A stretch of DNA of 64,000 bases from positions 1 to 64,000 of the forward strand of contig NZ_JOJL01000018.1 of NCBI RefSeq assembly GCF_000721705.1, in the 5' to 3' direction. The position numbers were made by a program, and so were the translations under genes. Source of the DNA: Actinoplanes subtropicus. GTDB taxonomy: Bacteria; Actinomycetota; Actinomycetes; Mycobacteriales; Micromonosporaceae. Position 1 is the stretch's first letter. Every line of letters begins with the position of its first letter. Shown piece after piece: positions 16,721 to 23,809 of the stretch. A model generated the notes under the pieces. That model made no database searches. It was not told the DNA's origin and worked only from the letters and a program-made list of their open reading frames with translations.

Positions 16721-18580
16721 ATGTATGCAGTCGGTATCGACATCGGAACCACGTATACCGCCGCCGCCGTCTGGCGGGACGGTCATGCGGAGATCGTCCC
16801 CCTGGGCAGTCGATCGGCGGCTGTCCCGTCGGCGGTGTTCCTGCGCCCGGACGGTGCGATCCTGACCGGGGAGGCCGCCGACCGCCGCGGGCTCGGCGAG
16901 CCGGACCGGGTCGTCCGGCAGCTCAAGCGGCGTCTGGGCGACACCGCCCCGATCCTGCTGGGTGGCACCCCGTACTCGGCCGCGGCGTTGACCGCCCGGA
17001 TTCTGCGATCGGTGCTCGATGTGGTGTCCGCCCGGGAAGGCGAGCCGCCGGCAGCGGTCTGCGTCGCCCATCCGGCGGGCTGGGGGCCGTACAAGGCAGA
17101 CCTGATGCACCAGGTGGTTCGTCTCGCCGACCTCGATCATCCCGTACGGTTCATCACCGAGCCGCAGGCGGCCGCGTCCTTCCACGCCCACCAGAAGCGG
17201 CTGGGCCCGGGCGCGGTGGTGGCCGTCTACGACTTGGGCGGCGGCATCTTCGAGGCGGCGGTGCTGCGCAAGACCGCGGACGGCTTCGACCTGACCGGCG
17301 AGCCGGAGCGAAACGAGCGCCTCGGCGGCGTCGAACTCGACGACGCGATCCTCGAGCATGTCGTCACCTGGGTCGGGGGCGCGCTGGAACCGCTCGAAAA
17401 GACCGATCCGGCGGCGATCGCCCGGTTGCGCGCCGAGTGCGTGCAGGCGAAGGAGGCGCTCTCCGCCGACACCGAGGCGACGATCCCGGTGCTGCTGCCG
17501 ACGCTGAGCACGGAGGTTCGCCTCACCCGCTCGGAACTGGAGGAGTTGGTCCGCCCGCTGCTGAGGGATTCGATCGAGGCCCTGCGCCGGACGATCCACT
17601 CCGCCGGGTACGCACCCAAGTCGCTGGGGTCGGTGCTGCTGGTGGGCGGCTCCGCGCGGATGCCGATCGTCGCGCAGCTGGTCAGCTCCGGGTTGGGCCG
17701 CCCGGTCACGGTGAACGACAACGCCACGCACGCGGTGGCGCTCGGCGCGGCCTGGCAGGCGAGCGGCGCGATGGCCGAGACCCGGCCGGCACCGGCCTCT
17801 CCCGCCGAGCCGCCGTCCGAGCCGACGGGCGAGATCCCCGTGGTTGTCGAGCCGGTCGCCCAGATGCCCCCGCCGGTCGTGGCCGGCCACCACCTGCCGA
17901 GGCGGCCGCTGGTGCCCGCGGCCGGTTTCGCGGGCCGGGTCACCGTCGGCCCGGCGGGAGCCGGGCCCATCGCCGCGCCGCCCGTACCGCCCCTACCGCC
18001 GCCGGCCAGGCCCGCCGCGAAGTCCTCCCGTGGACGGATCACGGCACTCGCCGTCTCGGCCGCCGCGGTTCTGCTGCTGGCGACCGGCGGCACGGCCTGG
18101 GCGCTGACCCGGCCGCGCGGCCCGGAACAGGCGGCGTCCGTCCCGTCGTCCGCTCCCGCCCGTCGCCAGGCCGCCGCCGTCATCGCGGCCGACGAGAAGT
18201 GCACGGACGAGATGAAGAAGAGCACCCGCTGGGTCTGCCTCACCAAGGCGACCCTGCACGACAACACCTTCACCGTCTGGTATCAGGCCGACTGGAACGG
18301 CACTCGCCCCGACCTCCAGCACGGCTTCCACCTGCACATCTACGGCGGCGACGGGGCAAGCCCGGACGAGGCGACCATGGGCAGCCAGGCCGTCAGGCAC
18401 AGCAAGTACTACTTCGAGGACCAGGAGCCTTCCGTACGCAGGACGTCCGACCCGGACTTCCAGGCGATCGGCGACGCCAAGAAGGTGTGCGCCCGCATCG
18501 CCGACAGCGGCCACGGGCTGGCAAAGGCCCACGACGGCACCTACCACACCGGCAACTGCATCCCGATCCAACGCTACTGA
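16721..18580 (+). CDS. Hsp70/DnaK-like ATPase fused to a membrane segment and external domain
   Basis: 619 residues. The N-terminal ~350 residues are an actin/Hsp70 ATPase: phosphate 1 VGIDIGTTYTAAAVW, phosphate 2 AVYDLGGGIFEAAVL, adenosine motif LLVGGSARMPIV. The DnaK peptide-binding domain is missing. Instead a Pro-rich linker leads to one membrane helix (~441-463, ITALAVSAAAVLLLATGGTA) and an outside domain of ~150 residues with three cysteines (EKCTDEM, WVCLTK, NCIPIQ). It could sense envelope state from inside, or be scaffolded with the kinase two genes upstream. The design, kinase plus membrane protein plus anchored Hsp70, is seen in some actinomycetes, but its function is not established. 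Confidence 0.8.
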   Translation: MYAVGIDIGTTYTAAAVWRDGHAEIVPLGSRSAAVPSAVFLRPDGAILTGEAADRRGLGEPDRVVRQLKRRLGDTAPILLGGTPYSAAALTARILRSVLDVVSAREGEPPAAVCVAHPAGWGPYKADLMHQVVRLADLDHPVRFITEPQAAASFHAHQKRLGPGAVVAVYDLGGGIFEAAVLRKTADGFDLTGEPERNERLGGVELDDAILEHVVTWVGGALEPLEKTDPAAIARLRAECVQAKEALSADTEATIPVLLPTLSTEVRLTRSELEELVRPLLRDSIEALRRTIHSAGYAPKSLGSVLLVGGSARMPIVAQLVSSGLGRPVTVNDNATHAVALGAAWQASGAMAETRPAPASPAEPPSEPTGEIPVVVEPVAQMPPPVVAGHHLPRRPLVPAAGFAGRVTVGPAGAGPIAAPPVPPLPPPARPAAKSSRGRITALAVSAAAVLLLATGGTAWALTRPRGPEQAASVPSSAPARRQAAAVIAADEKCTDEMKKSTRWVCLTKATLHDNTFTVWYQADWNGTRPDLQHGFHLHIYGGDGASPDEATMGSQAVRHSKYYFEDQEPSVRRTSDPDFQAIGDAKKVCARIADSGHGLAKAHDGTYHTGNCIPIQRY

Positions 18581-18603
18581 CCCGGACCCGAGGCTCTCTC
18601 GGC

Positions 18604-18969
18604 TCAGCGTCGGATCAGCGGCGTGAAGTCGATTTCGATGTCTTGGCCGGCGACGGTGACGACGACACGAGGATTGTCGCCGGCGGCGGCGAGGTAGCCG
18701 GCGAGCGTGGAGAGCAACATGTCAGGTCGGCTCTCGATGCGGCTCATCTCCGACTGGGTAACGCCCATCGCCGTGGCCAGCTCCATCGGGGTGAGGTCGG
18801 CCGCTTTGCGTACCGCTGCGAGGTTCTCGGCATAGATGCGGTCGGCTTCCGCCATCTCGGCTCGGATGCCGTCGATGCGCTCGGCGGCGCCACGTCGCGA
18901 CCGCAGGCGGGCGATCCGCTCCTGCGCCGCCTCGGTACCGACGAAGTTGAACTCAGGCTGGCTGGTCAT
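18604..18969 (-). CDS. XRE-family helix-turn-helix antitoxin/regulator
   Basis: 121 residues from ATG 18969 (GAGGTG just upstream; GTG 18975 also in frame). A charged N-terminal helix (GTEAAQERIARLRSRRGAAE) precedes an XRE HTH: LTPMELATAMGVTQSEMSRIE. The C-terminus is beta-rich (NPRVVVTVAGQDIEIDF). This is the HigA-like antitoxin layout, in which the toxin gene comes first. The toxin stop at 18953 lies inside this gene's start, an operon overlap. Because the toxin lacks its N-terminus, this looks like an orphaned antitoxin. Confidence 0.75.
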   Translation of the reverse strand: MTSQPEFNFVGTEAAQERIARLRSRRGAAERIDGIRAEMAEADRIYAENLAAVRKAADLTPMELATAMGVTQSEMSRIESRPDMLLSTLAGYLAAAGDNPRVVVTVAGQDIEIDFTPLIRR

Positions 18970-19162
18970 CGCCACCTCGATTGGTCATTCTGAGGTAGGC
19001 CGCAATCACTTGGTCGGCGCGGCTGCCAACGCTGTTGTAGAACACGTCGCCCATCTGGGCCTTGTTGTTGCCGAACAACACGATCACCGGCGGAGCATCC
19101 GGCTGGAACCAGACGATCAAGCGGATAACACCAACAGCATAATCGGTGCCGGATCGGTACCA
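18953..19162 (-). pseudogene. C-terminal fragment of a toxin-like protein paired with the XRE antitoxin
   Basis: About 70 codons in one frame (WYRSGTDYAVGVIRLIVW, VIVLFGNNKAQMGDVFYN, RADQVIAAYLRMTN) have protein-like composition, unlike the shadow frames around them. They run into the XRE start with a 17-base overlap, as in HigB-HigA operons. No start codon with a ribosome site precedes them; the frame continues backwards into rpiB-like sequence with no similarity. The 5' half is therefore missing. The stretch is AT-richer than its neighbours, which fits acquired DNA. The RelE/HigB-type family is inferred from layout only. Confidence 0.5.
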
Positions 19163-19167
19163 CGAAG

Positions 19168-19578
19168 TTATTCGATCGCGGCTATGTTGGCGGCCTCGTC
19201 GGGGTCTGGTTCCGGGGTGTCCAGAAAGGCTCGCAGGACCTCGACGGCTACGTCCGGTGCCAGTCGTTTGAGGCTCATGGCCAGCACGTTCGCGTCGTTC
19301 CAGAGACGGGCGCCGCGGGCTATCCACGGGTCCCAGGCGAGCGCGGCCCGCACCCCGGGGACCTTGTTGGCGGCGATGGCCGTGCCGGTGCCGGTCCAGC
19401 ACATCACGACGCCGTAGTCGGCTCGGCCGTCGACCACCGCCGAGCCGACGAAGCGGCCCAGGTCGGGCCAGCTCTCCGCCGCCTCGGGGCGGACCAGTTC
19501 GTGGCCGGCGTCGGTCAGGGCGGCGACGACCGCCCGGGTCGTCTCGTTCTCGTCGTCGCTGGCGAACGCTACCCGCAT
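19168..19578 (-). CDS. RpiB/LacA-type sugar-phosphate isomerase-like protein
   Basis: 136 residues. The start MRVAFASDDENETTRAVV and the block VVMCWTGTGTAIAANKVPGVRAAL match the RpiB fold, including the catalytic Cys; the usual CGSGIG loop is CWTGTG here. LWNDANVLAMSLKRL is the family C-terminal motif. Classical members interconvert ribose-5-P and ribulose-5-P. The altered anion loop and short N-terminus (no His in the usual place) allow a different substrate, so the exact reaction is uncertain. A repeat array lies 19 bases upstream of its start. Confidence 0.75.
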   Translation of the reverse strand: MRVAFASDDENETTRAVVAALTDAGHELVRPEAAESWPDLGRFVGSAVVDGRADYGVVMCWTGTGTAIAANKVPGVRAALAWDPWIARGARLWNDANVLAMSLKRLAPDVAVEVLRAFLDTPEPDPDEAANIAAIE

Positions 19579-19596
19579 GGTCGCAGCCTATGCCGC

Positions 19597-19805
19597 ATCA
19601 GCGATCCGCCAGATCAGCGGGCCGCCGCACCATCGGGCCGCCGCATCAGCGGGCCGCCAAATCAGCGGGCCGCCGCACCATCGGGCCGCCAAATCAGCGG
19701 GCCGCCGCACCATCGGGCCGCCAAATCAGCGGGCCGCCGCACCCATCGGGCCGCCGAAATCAGCGACCGGCCGGAGCAGCGGCCCGCCGGATCAGCGGCC
19801 GGCCA
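19597..19805. repeat. Degenerate tandem array, about 13 half-units of 13-20 bp (32-bp double unit)
   Basis: Units read ATCAGCGGGCCGCC or ATCGGGCCGCC with short tails. A 32-base double unit occurs twice perfectly, and a third copy is near-identical apart from one inserted base. The last unit (19791-19805) contains the stop codon of the sigma gene (TCA at 19792-19794), so the array looks like repeated copying of that gene's 3' end towards the rpiB-like start. The units are short, directly abutting and without unique spacers, so this is not CRISPR. Confidence 0.85.
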
Positions 19806-21015
19806 GTTGGTCGCGGCGGCGGATGAGGTGCGCCGTCTCCCCGGTGTTGGCGGCCAGCTCGATCGCCCGGTCGTAGGCCGCCCGGGACTCCTCGCTCCGG
19901 CCCAGCCGGCGCAGCAGCTCGGCCCGCGTCGCGTGGAACGGGTGATACCCCGCCAGCGGCAGGCCGTCCACCTCGGCGAGCGCCACCGCCGGACCGTCCA
20001 GCTCGGCGATGGCGATCGCTCGATTCAGCCGTACGACCGGGGACGGGTCGAGGCGGGCCAGCTGGTCGTACAGGGCGACGATCTGCGACCAATCGGTGGA
20101 CCTGACGTCGGGCGCGGAGGTGTGGACGGCGTTGATCGCGGCGAGGACCTGGTAGCGGCCCGGCGGCCGGCCGGTGGCCAGGCGCTCGCGGACCAGCGCG
20201 TGCCCCTCCGCGATCAGCGACCGGTCCCAGGCGCCGCGGTCCTGGTCGGTCAGGGTGACCAGCTCGCCGGTCGCGGAGAGTCGCGCGGGGCGGCGGGCCT
20301 CGGTGAGCAGCATCAGCGCCAGCAGGCCGGCCACCTCGCCGTCCGCGGGCAGCAGGGCGCGGACCAGCCGGGTCAGCCGGATCGCCTCGGCGGTCAGCTC
20401 GCCGCGGACCGGTTCCCGCGCCGGGTCGGAGGTCAGGTAGCCCTCGTTGAAGATCAGGTACAGCACCGCGAGGACGCCGGTGACCCGCCGCGGAAGGTCT
20501 TCACGGTAGGGAACGCCGTACGGAATCCTCGCGTCCTTGATCTTGGTTTTGGCCCGGGTGAGGCGGCGGCCCATCGCGGTCTCCTGGACCAGGAACGCGC
20601 GGGCGATCTCGGGCACGGTGAGCCCGCCGACCATCCGCAGGGTCAGCGCGACCCGCGACTCCATGGCGAGCGCGGGGTGGCAGCAGGTGAAGACCAGGCG
20701 GAGCCGATCGTCGTCGATCGCGCCCAGCGGCTCCGGGGCATCGGACCGCAGCATCGACGCCTCCTGATGCTTCTCCGCCCGCTTGACCTCGCGGCGGAGC
20801 CGATCGACGGCCTTGCGGTACGCGGTGGTGGTGAGCCACGCGCCGGGATTGGGCGGGACGCCGTCGGCCGGCCAGCGCTCGACGGCGGTCGCGAACGCCT
20901 CGGCCGCCGACTCCTCGGCGACGTCGAGATCGCCGACCCGCCGGGCCATGGTCGCGACCACCCGGGCCCACTCCTCGCGGTGCACCCGGGCGATCACCTC
21001 GCCGATCTCGGTCAT
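19792..21015 (-). CDS. ECF42-type RNA polymerase sigma factor with TPR-like tail
   Basis: 407 residues from ATG 21015. Region 2: ARVVATMARRVGDLDVAEES, then AFATAVERWPADGVPPNPGAW. Region 4: SRVALTLRMVGGLTVPEIAR, then LVQETAMGRRLTRAKTKIK. A long C-terminal part (about 180-407), with FNEGYLTS and helical repeats up to LARLDPSPVVRLNRAIAIAE, is the SnoaL-free, TPR-like extension diagnostic of the ECF42 group. Members are regularly paired with DGPF-domain proteins, as here, with a 4-base ATGA overlap. No anti-sigma gene is adjacent, in line with control through the fused tail. Confidence 0.9.
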   Translation of the reverse strand: MTEIGEVIARVHREEWARVVATMARRVGDLDVAEESAAEAFATAVERWPADGVPPNPGAWLTTTAYRKAVDRLRREVKRAEKHQEASMLRSDAPEPLGAIDDDRLRLVFTCCHPALAMESRVALTLRMVGGLTVPEIARAFLVQETAMGRRLTRAKTKIKDARIPYGVPYREDLPRRVTGVLAVLYLIFNEGYLTSDPAREPVRGELTAEAIRLTRLVRALLPADGEVAGLLALMLLTEARRPARLSATGELVTLTDQDRGAWDRSLIAEGHALVRERLATGRPPGRYQVLAAINAVHTSAPDVRSTDWSQIVALYDQLARLDPSPVVRLNRAIAIAELDGPAVALAEVDGLPLAGYHPFHATRAELLRRLGRSEESRAAYDRAIELAANTGETAHLIRRRDQLAGR

Positions 21016-21353
21016 GCCGAGAGAAAAGGCCGCAGCTCGATCCGCCGGTTGCACGCCTTGGAGCCGTCGGCGGCCATCCGGAGAGCGGCGTCGAGGTGCG
21101 GCGCCTCCACGATCCAGAAGCCGACGAGGTACTCCTTCGACTCGATGTACGGCCCGTCGGTGAACACCGGCTCGCCCTCCCGCGCGTCCACCACGGTGGC
21201 CGAACCCGGCGACGCCAGGCCGCCGGCGAAGACCCAGTTGCCGTCGGCCCGGAGCCGCTCGTTGAAGACGTCGATCGCGGCCGCCTCGACCGGATCGGCC
21301 ATGACCGGGCCGTTCGCGTCGTCGTGGAGCACGGACATCAGGTACTGCGCCAT
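21012..21353 (-). CDS. DGPF/YCII-domain protein linked to ECF42 sigma
   Basis: 113 residues. It begins MAQYLMSVLHDD; the name motif DGPYIESKEYLVGFWIVE (DGPF position) and the end RRIELRPFLSA are typical. ATG at 21353 is chosen because GAGGAG sits nine bases before it; the in-frame ATG at 21362 abuts the GAGGAG. The gene is coupled to the sigma gene by an ATGA overlap at 21012-21015. DGPF proteins are the conserved partners and likely targets or modulators of ECF42 sigma factors; their chemistry is unproven. Confidence 0.88.
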   Translation of the reverse strand: MAQYLMSVLHDDANGPVMADPVEAAAIDVFNERLRADGNWVFAGGLASPGSATVVDAREGEPVFTDGPYIESKEYLVGFWIVEAPHLDAALRMAADGSKACNRRIELRPFLSA

Positions 21354-21421
21354 CGGAATCATCTCCTCGTCGGGTGGCGGCCTTCACCCCCGCTACGAAC
21401 GACGCGGCCCCGATCCGACAC

Positions 21422-22489
21422 TCAATGTTTGTTCATCGCGATCAGGATCACGATGATGGCGATGACCACGACGGCGGCGGCCACCGCGGCGGCGATCTTC
21501 GCGGCGCTGTACGGGCGTTCCCCGGCCACCTCGCCGGTTCGGCCGTTGACCAGGATGTTGTAGGTCTTGCCGGCGTGCAGGTAGCAGGCGATCCAGACCG
21601 GCAGCAGCATCAGCTTGAAGGTCACGTCGCCGTACTGCGTGTCGACCTGGCGCACCCGCTGCTCGTCGCCGCCGATGTCCGCCCGGCAGTCCTGCTCGAT
21701 GACCGACGCCATCCGGGTCTTCGCCGTCTCCAGCCCACTCTCCGGCTCGACGTCGTAGCGCAGCGTCTCGTGGCCGGCCAGGTACTCCGGGCGGTACGCC
21801 TCGGAGTCCGGCAGCGGCCACGGCTCGAGCTTGTCCAGGTGCTTCGGGGCGACCCGGGTGGTGCCGGTGATCAGGACGTCGTCGAAGTCGCGGGCCACCG
21901 TGCCGCTCGCCGGCCACCAGCGCGTCTTCTGCACCTCGCGGGTCCGGGTCTCGCCGTCCTCGGTGTAGGTCTCGGTCTCCCAGTAGTGCTCGCCGCGCTC
22001 ACCCCAGTAGTTCGAGACCGTGCGGGCGTCGTACGTCCAATGGGGCAGGTACGTGCTGCGCGACGACTCGGCCGCGGTGACCTTCTTCAGGCCGCTCGGC
22101 GCGAACCACCGCGACGACGTCCAGCTCTTCAGCGCCTCGCGCAGGGCCGGCCGGTCCACCCCGAAGGGCAGCACCGCCTCGGGCAGAACCATGTCGCCCG
22201 CGGAGAGGTCGGCGACCACGGGAGCGCCGCAGAACTGGCACCGGTCGGAGATCTTGTCGCTCTGCGTGACCGCGCCACAGCCCTTGCAGGTGAAGACGTG
22301 CGGCGCCAGCGTCGCGATCGGCTTCCGGGGCAGGCCGGCGAACTGGGCGTACGAGTGCTCCTGGATCTGCCGCCCGGTCGGCGCGAGAGGCGTCTCGGCG
22401 CCGCAGTACGGGCACTTGAGCACGGTGGTGCCCGGGGCGAACTCGACGTTCGCCCCGCAGTTGGCACACGGGTACTGCGTCTGGCTCAT
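21422..22489 (-). CDS. Zinc-ribbon membrane protein of the YdjH/SPFH type
   Basis: 355 residues. Three zinc-ribbon knuckle pairs are near the N-terminus: YPCANCGANV with LKCPYCGAET, and FTCKGCGAVT with RCQFCGAPV. A middle domain follows with WGERGEHYWETETY and an FDDVLITGT motif. The C-terminal tail is a single membrane helix (AAKIAAAVAAAVVVIAIIVI). Databases often mislabel this family as replication factor Y-like. It lies six bases after the SPFH gene, the arrangement known from B. subtilis pspA-ydjGHI, where the proteins help cope with membrane stress. It probably binds or recruits the SPFH protein. Confidence 0.78.
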   Translation of the reverse strand: MSQTQYPCANCGANVEFAPGTTVLKCPYCGAETPLAPTGRQIQEHSYAQFAGLPRKPIATLAPHVFTCKGCGAVTQSDKISDRCQFCGAPVVADLSAGDMVLPEAVLPFGVDRPALREALKSWTSSRWFAPSGLKKVTAAESSRSTYLPHWTYDARTVSNYWGERGEHYWETETYTEDGETRTREVQKTRWWPASGTVARDFDDVLITGTTRVAPKHLDKLEPWPLPDSEAYRPEYLAGHETLRYDVEPESGLETAKTRMASVIEQDCRADIGGDEQRVRQVDTQYGDVTFKLMLLPVWIACYLHAGKTYNILVNGRTGEVAGERPYSAAKIAAAVAAAVVVIAIIVILIAMNKH

Positions 22490-22495
22490 CGGCGG

Positions 22496-23605
22496 TCAGC
22501 CCTGCGGCGGGAGCGGCGGCGGGACCTGGGCGAAGATGCCGCCCAGCTCGGCGACCTGACCAGCGGCGGTCCACGCTGCCATGCCGTTCTTCCAGACCAG
22601 CGTCTCCCGGCGCAGCGAGCCGCTCGCGGCCATCCCGGCAAGACCGTTCTGATCGTACGGTCCCTGCTGCTGGCCGTTCACGCCGACGAACCATTCGGCG
22701 GCGTTCGGCAGCGGCGGCGGTGCGGCCGAGGCCGGCGGGCCGGCGGGCGTCGGGGTGTTCATGGCCTGGGTCGCCCGCTGGCCGGCGGCCATGCCGAGGC
22801 CGAAGCCGAACGCCTCGCCCGCCCCGCCGGTGTTGTTGGCGGCGTCCTCCATCGCGTTCGCGGCCTGGAACTTGGTGTAGTTGTCCAGGTTCCCGACCAC
22901 GCCCATCGAGGTGCGCTTGTCCAGCGCCTCCTCCACCTCCGGCGGAACCGAGATGTTCTCGATGATGAACTTGGGGATCGAGAGGCCGCTCGGCGCGAGT
23001 TCGTCGGTGAGCACGGTGGCCAGCGTCGAGCCGATCGCCTGCTGCTTGGCGGCCAGGTCGAGCATCGGCACGTTGGCCGTGGCCAGGGCGCTGCCGAGGT
23101 GGCTGACCACCATCTGGCGCAGGTACTCCTGCACCTCCTCGGTGCGGAACTGCGGGTCGGTGCCGACCAGCTCGCGCAGCAGCGCGGCCGGGTCGGAGAC
23201 GCGCATCGCGAACGCGCCGAACGCGCGCAGCCGGACCATGCCGAACTCGGGATCGCGCACGATCACCGGGTTCTGCGTGCCCCACTTCATGTCGGTGAAC
23301 TGCCGGGTGTTGACGAAATACACCTCGGCCTTCCACGGCGACTCGAAGCCGTACTTCCAGCCCTTGAGGGTCGAGAGGATCGGCATGTTCTGCGTCGTCA
23401 GGGTGTAGGTGCCCGGCGTGTAGACGTCGGCGACCTGCCCCTCGTTGACGAAGACGGCCGCCTGCGACTCGCGGACGATGAGCTTGGCGCCCATCTTGAT
23501 CTCGTTCTCGTACCGCGGGAATCGCCAGACGATGGTGTCTCGACTGTCGTCGAGCCACTCGATGATGTCGATCAGCTCACCCTTGAGCTTGTCCCAAAGA
23601 CCCAT
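22496..23605 (-). CDS. SPFH-domain protein with GYF_2 tail (YdjI-like)
   Basis: 369 residues. The SPFH/virion-core-like domain runs from about 20 to 225 (RFPRYENEIKMGAKLIVRES, VNTRQFTDMKWGT, FIIENISVPPEVEEALDKRT). A low-complexity Pro/Ala linker leads to a GYF_2-type domain (~290-345: EWFVGVNGQQQGPYDQNGL, LVWKNGMAAW), which binds proline-rich partners. ATG at 23605 follows GAGGAG. It is transcribed with the zinc-ribbon membrane protein. Likely role: a membrane microdomain or stress scaffold. Confidence 0.85.
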   Translation of the reverse strand: MGLWDKLKGELIDIIEWLDDSRDTIVWRFPRYENEIKMGAKLIVRESQAAVFVNEGQVADVYTPGTYTLTTQNMPILSTLKGWKYGFESPWKAEVYFVNTRQFTDMKWGTQNPVIVRDPEFGMVRLRAFGAFAMRVSDPAALLRELVGTDPQFRTEEVQEYLRQMVVSHLGSALATANVPMLDLAAKQQAIGSTLATVLTDELAPSGLSIPKFIIENISVPPEVEEALDKRTSMGVVGNLDNYTKFQAANAMEDAANNTGGAGEAFGFGLGMAAGQRATQAMNTPTPAGPPASAAPPPLPNAAEWFVGVNGQQQGPYDQNGLAGMAASGSLRRETLVWKNGMAAWTAAGQVAELGGIFAQVPPPLPPQG

Positions 23606-23809
23606 GCGGAACTCCTCGACGTGGTCACCGTGCGCAGATGATCGCGCGGCGACGACGCTATCAACTCACGACCAGCGTCGTCGCGCGGCCTCACGGAGAG
23701 AATCGCCTGATCGGGCGGGGTTTCGCGGGCTTTTGCCGGTCCCCGACTGCCCGATACCGGACACTCGGCCCTGGTTCCGGCCGGCCGGGCGGGTGGTTGG
23801 CAACGGGTC

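Noticed and set aside
18966..19163. 65-codon minus-strand frame starting MVPIRHRL
   Set aside because: The shifted frame beside it (the toxin-like fragment) has better protein character and joins the antitoxin start.
19597..19805. Possible CRISPR array
   Set aside because: Units of 13-20 bases abut directly with no unique spacers, and there are no cas genes.
19501..21456. 651-codon plus-strand frame through the repeat array and sigma gene
   Set aside because: Antisense shadow of the ECF42 sigma gene; composition is not protein-like.
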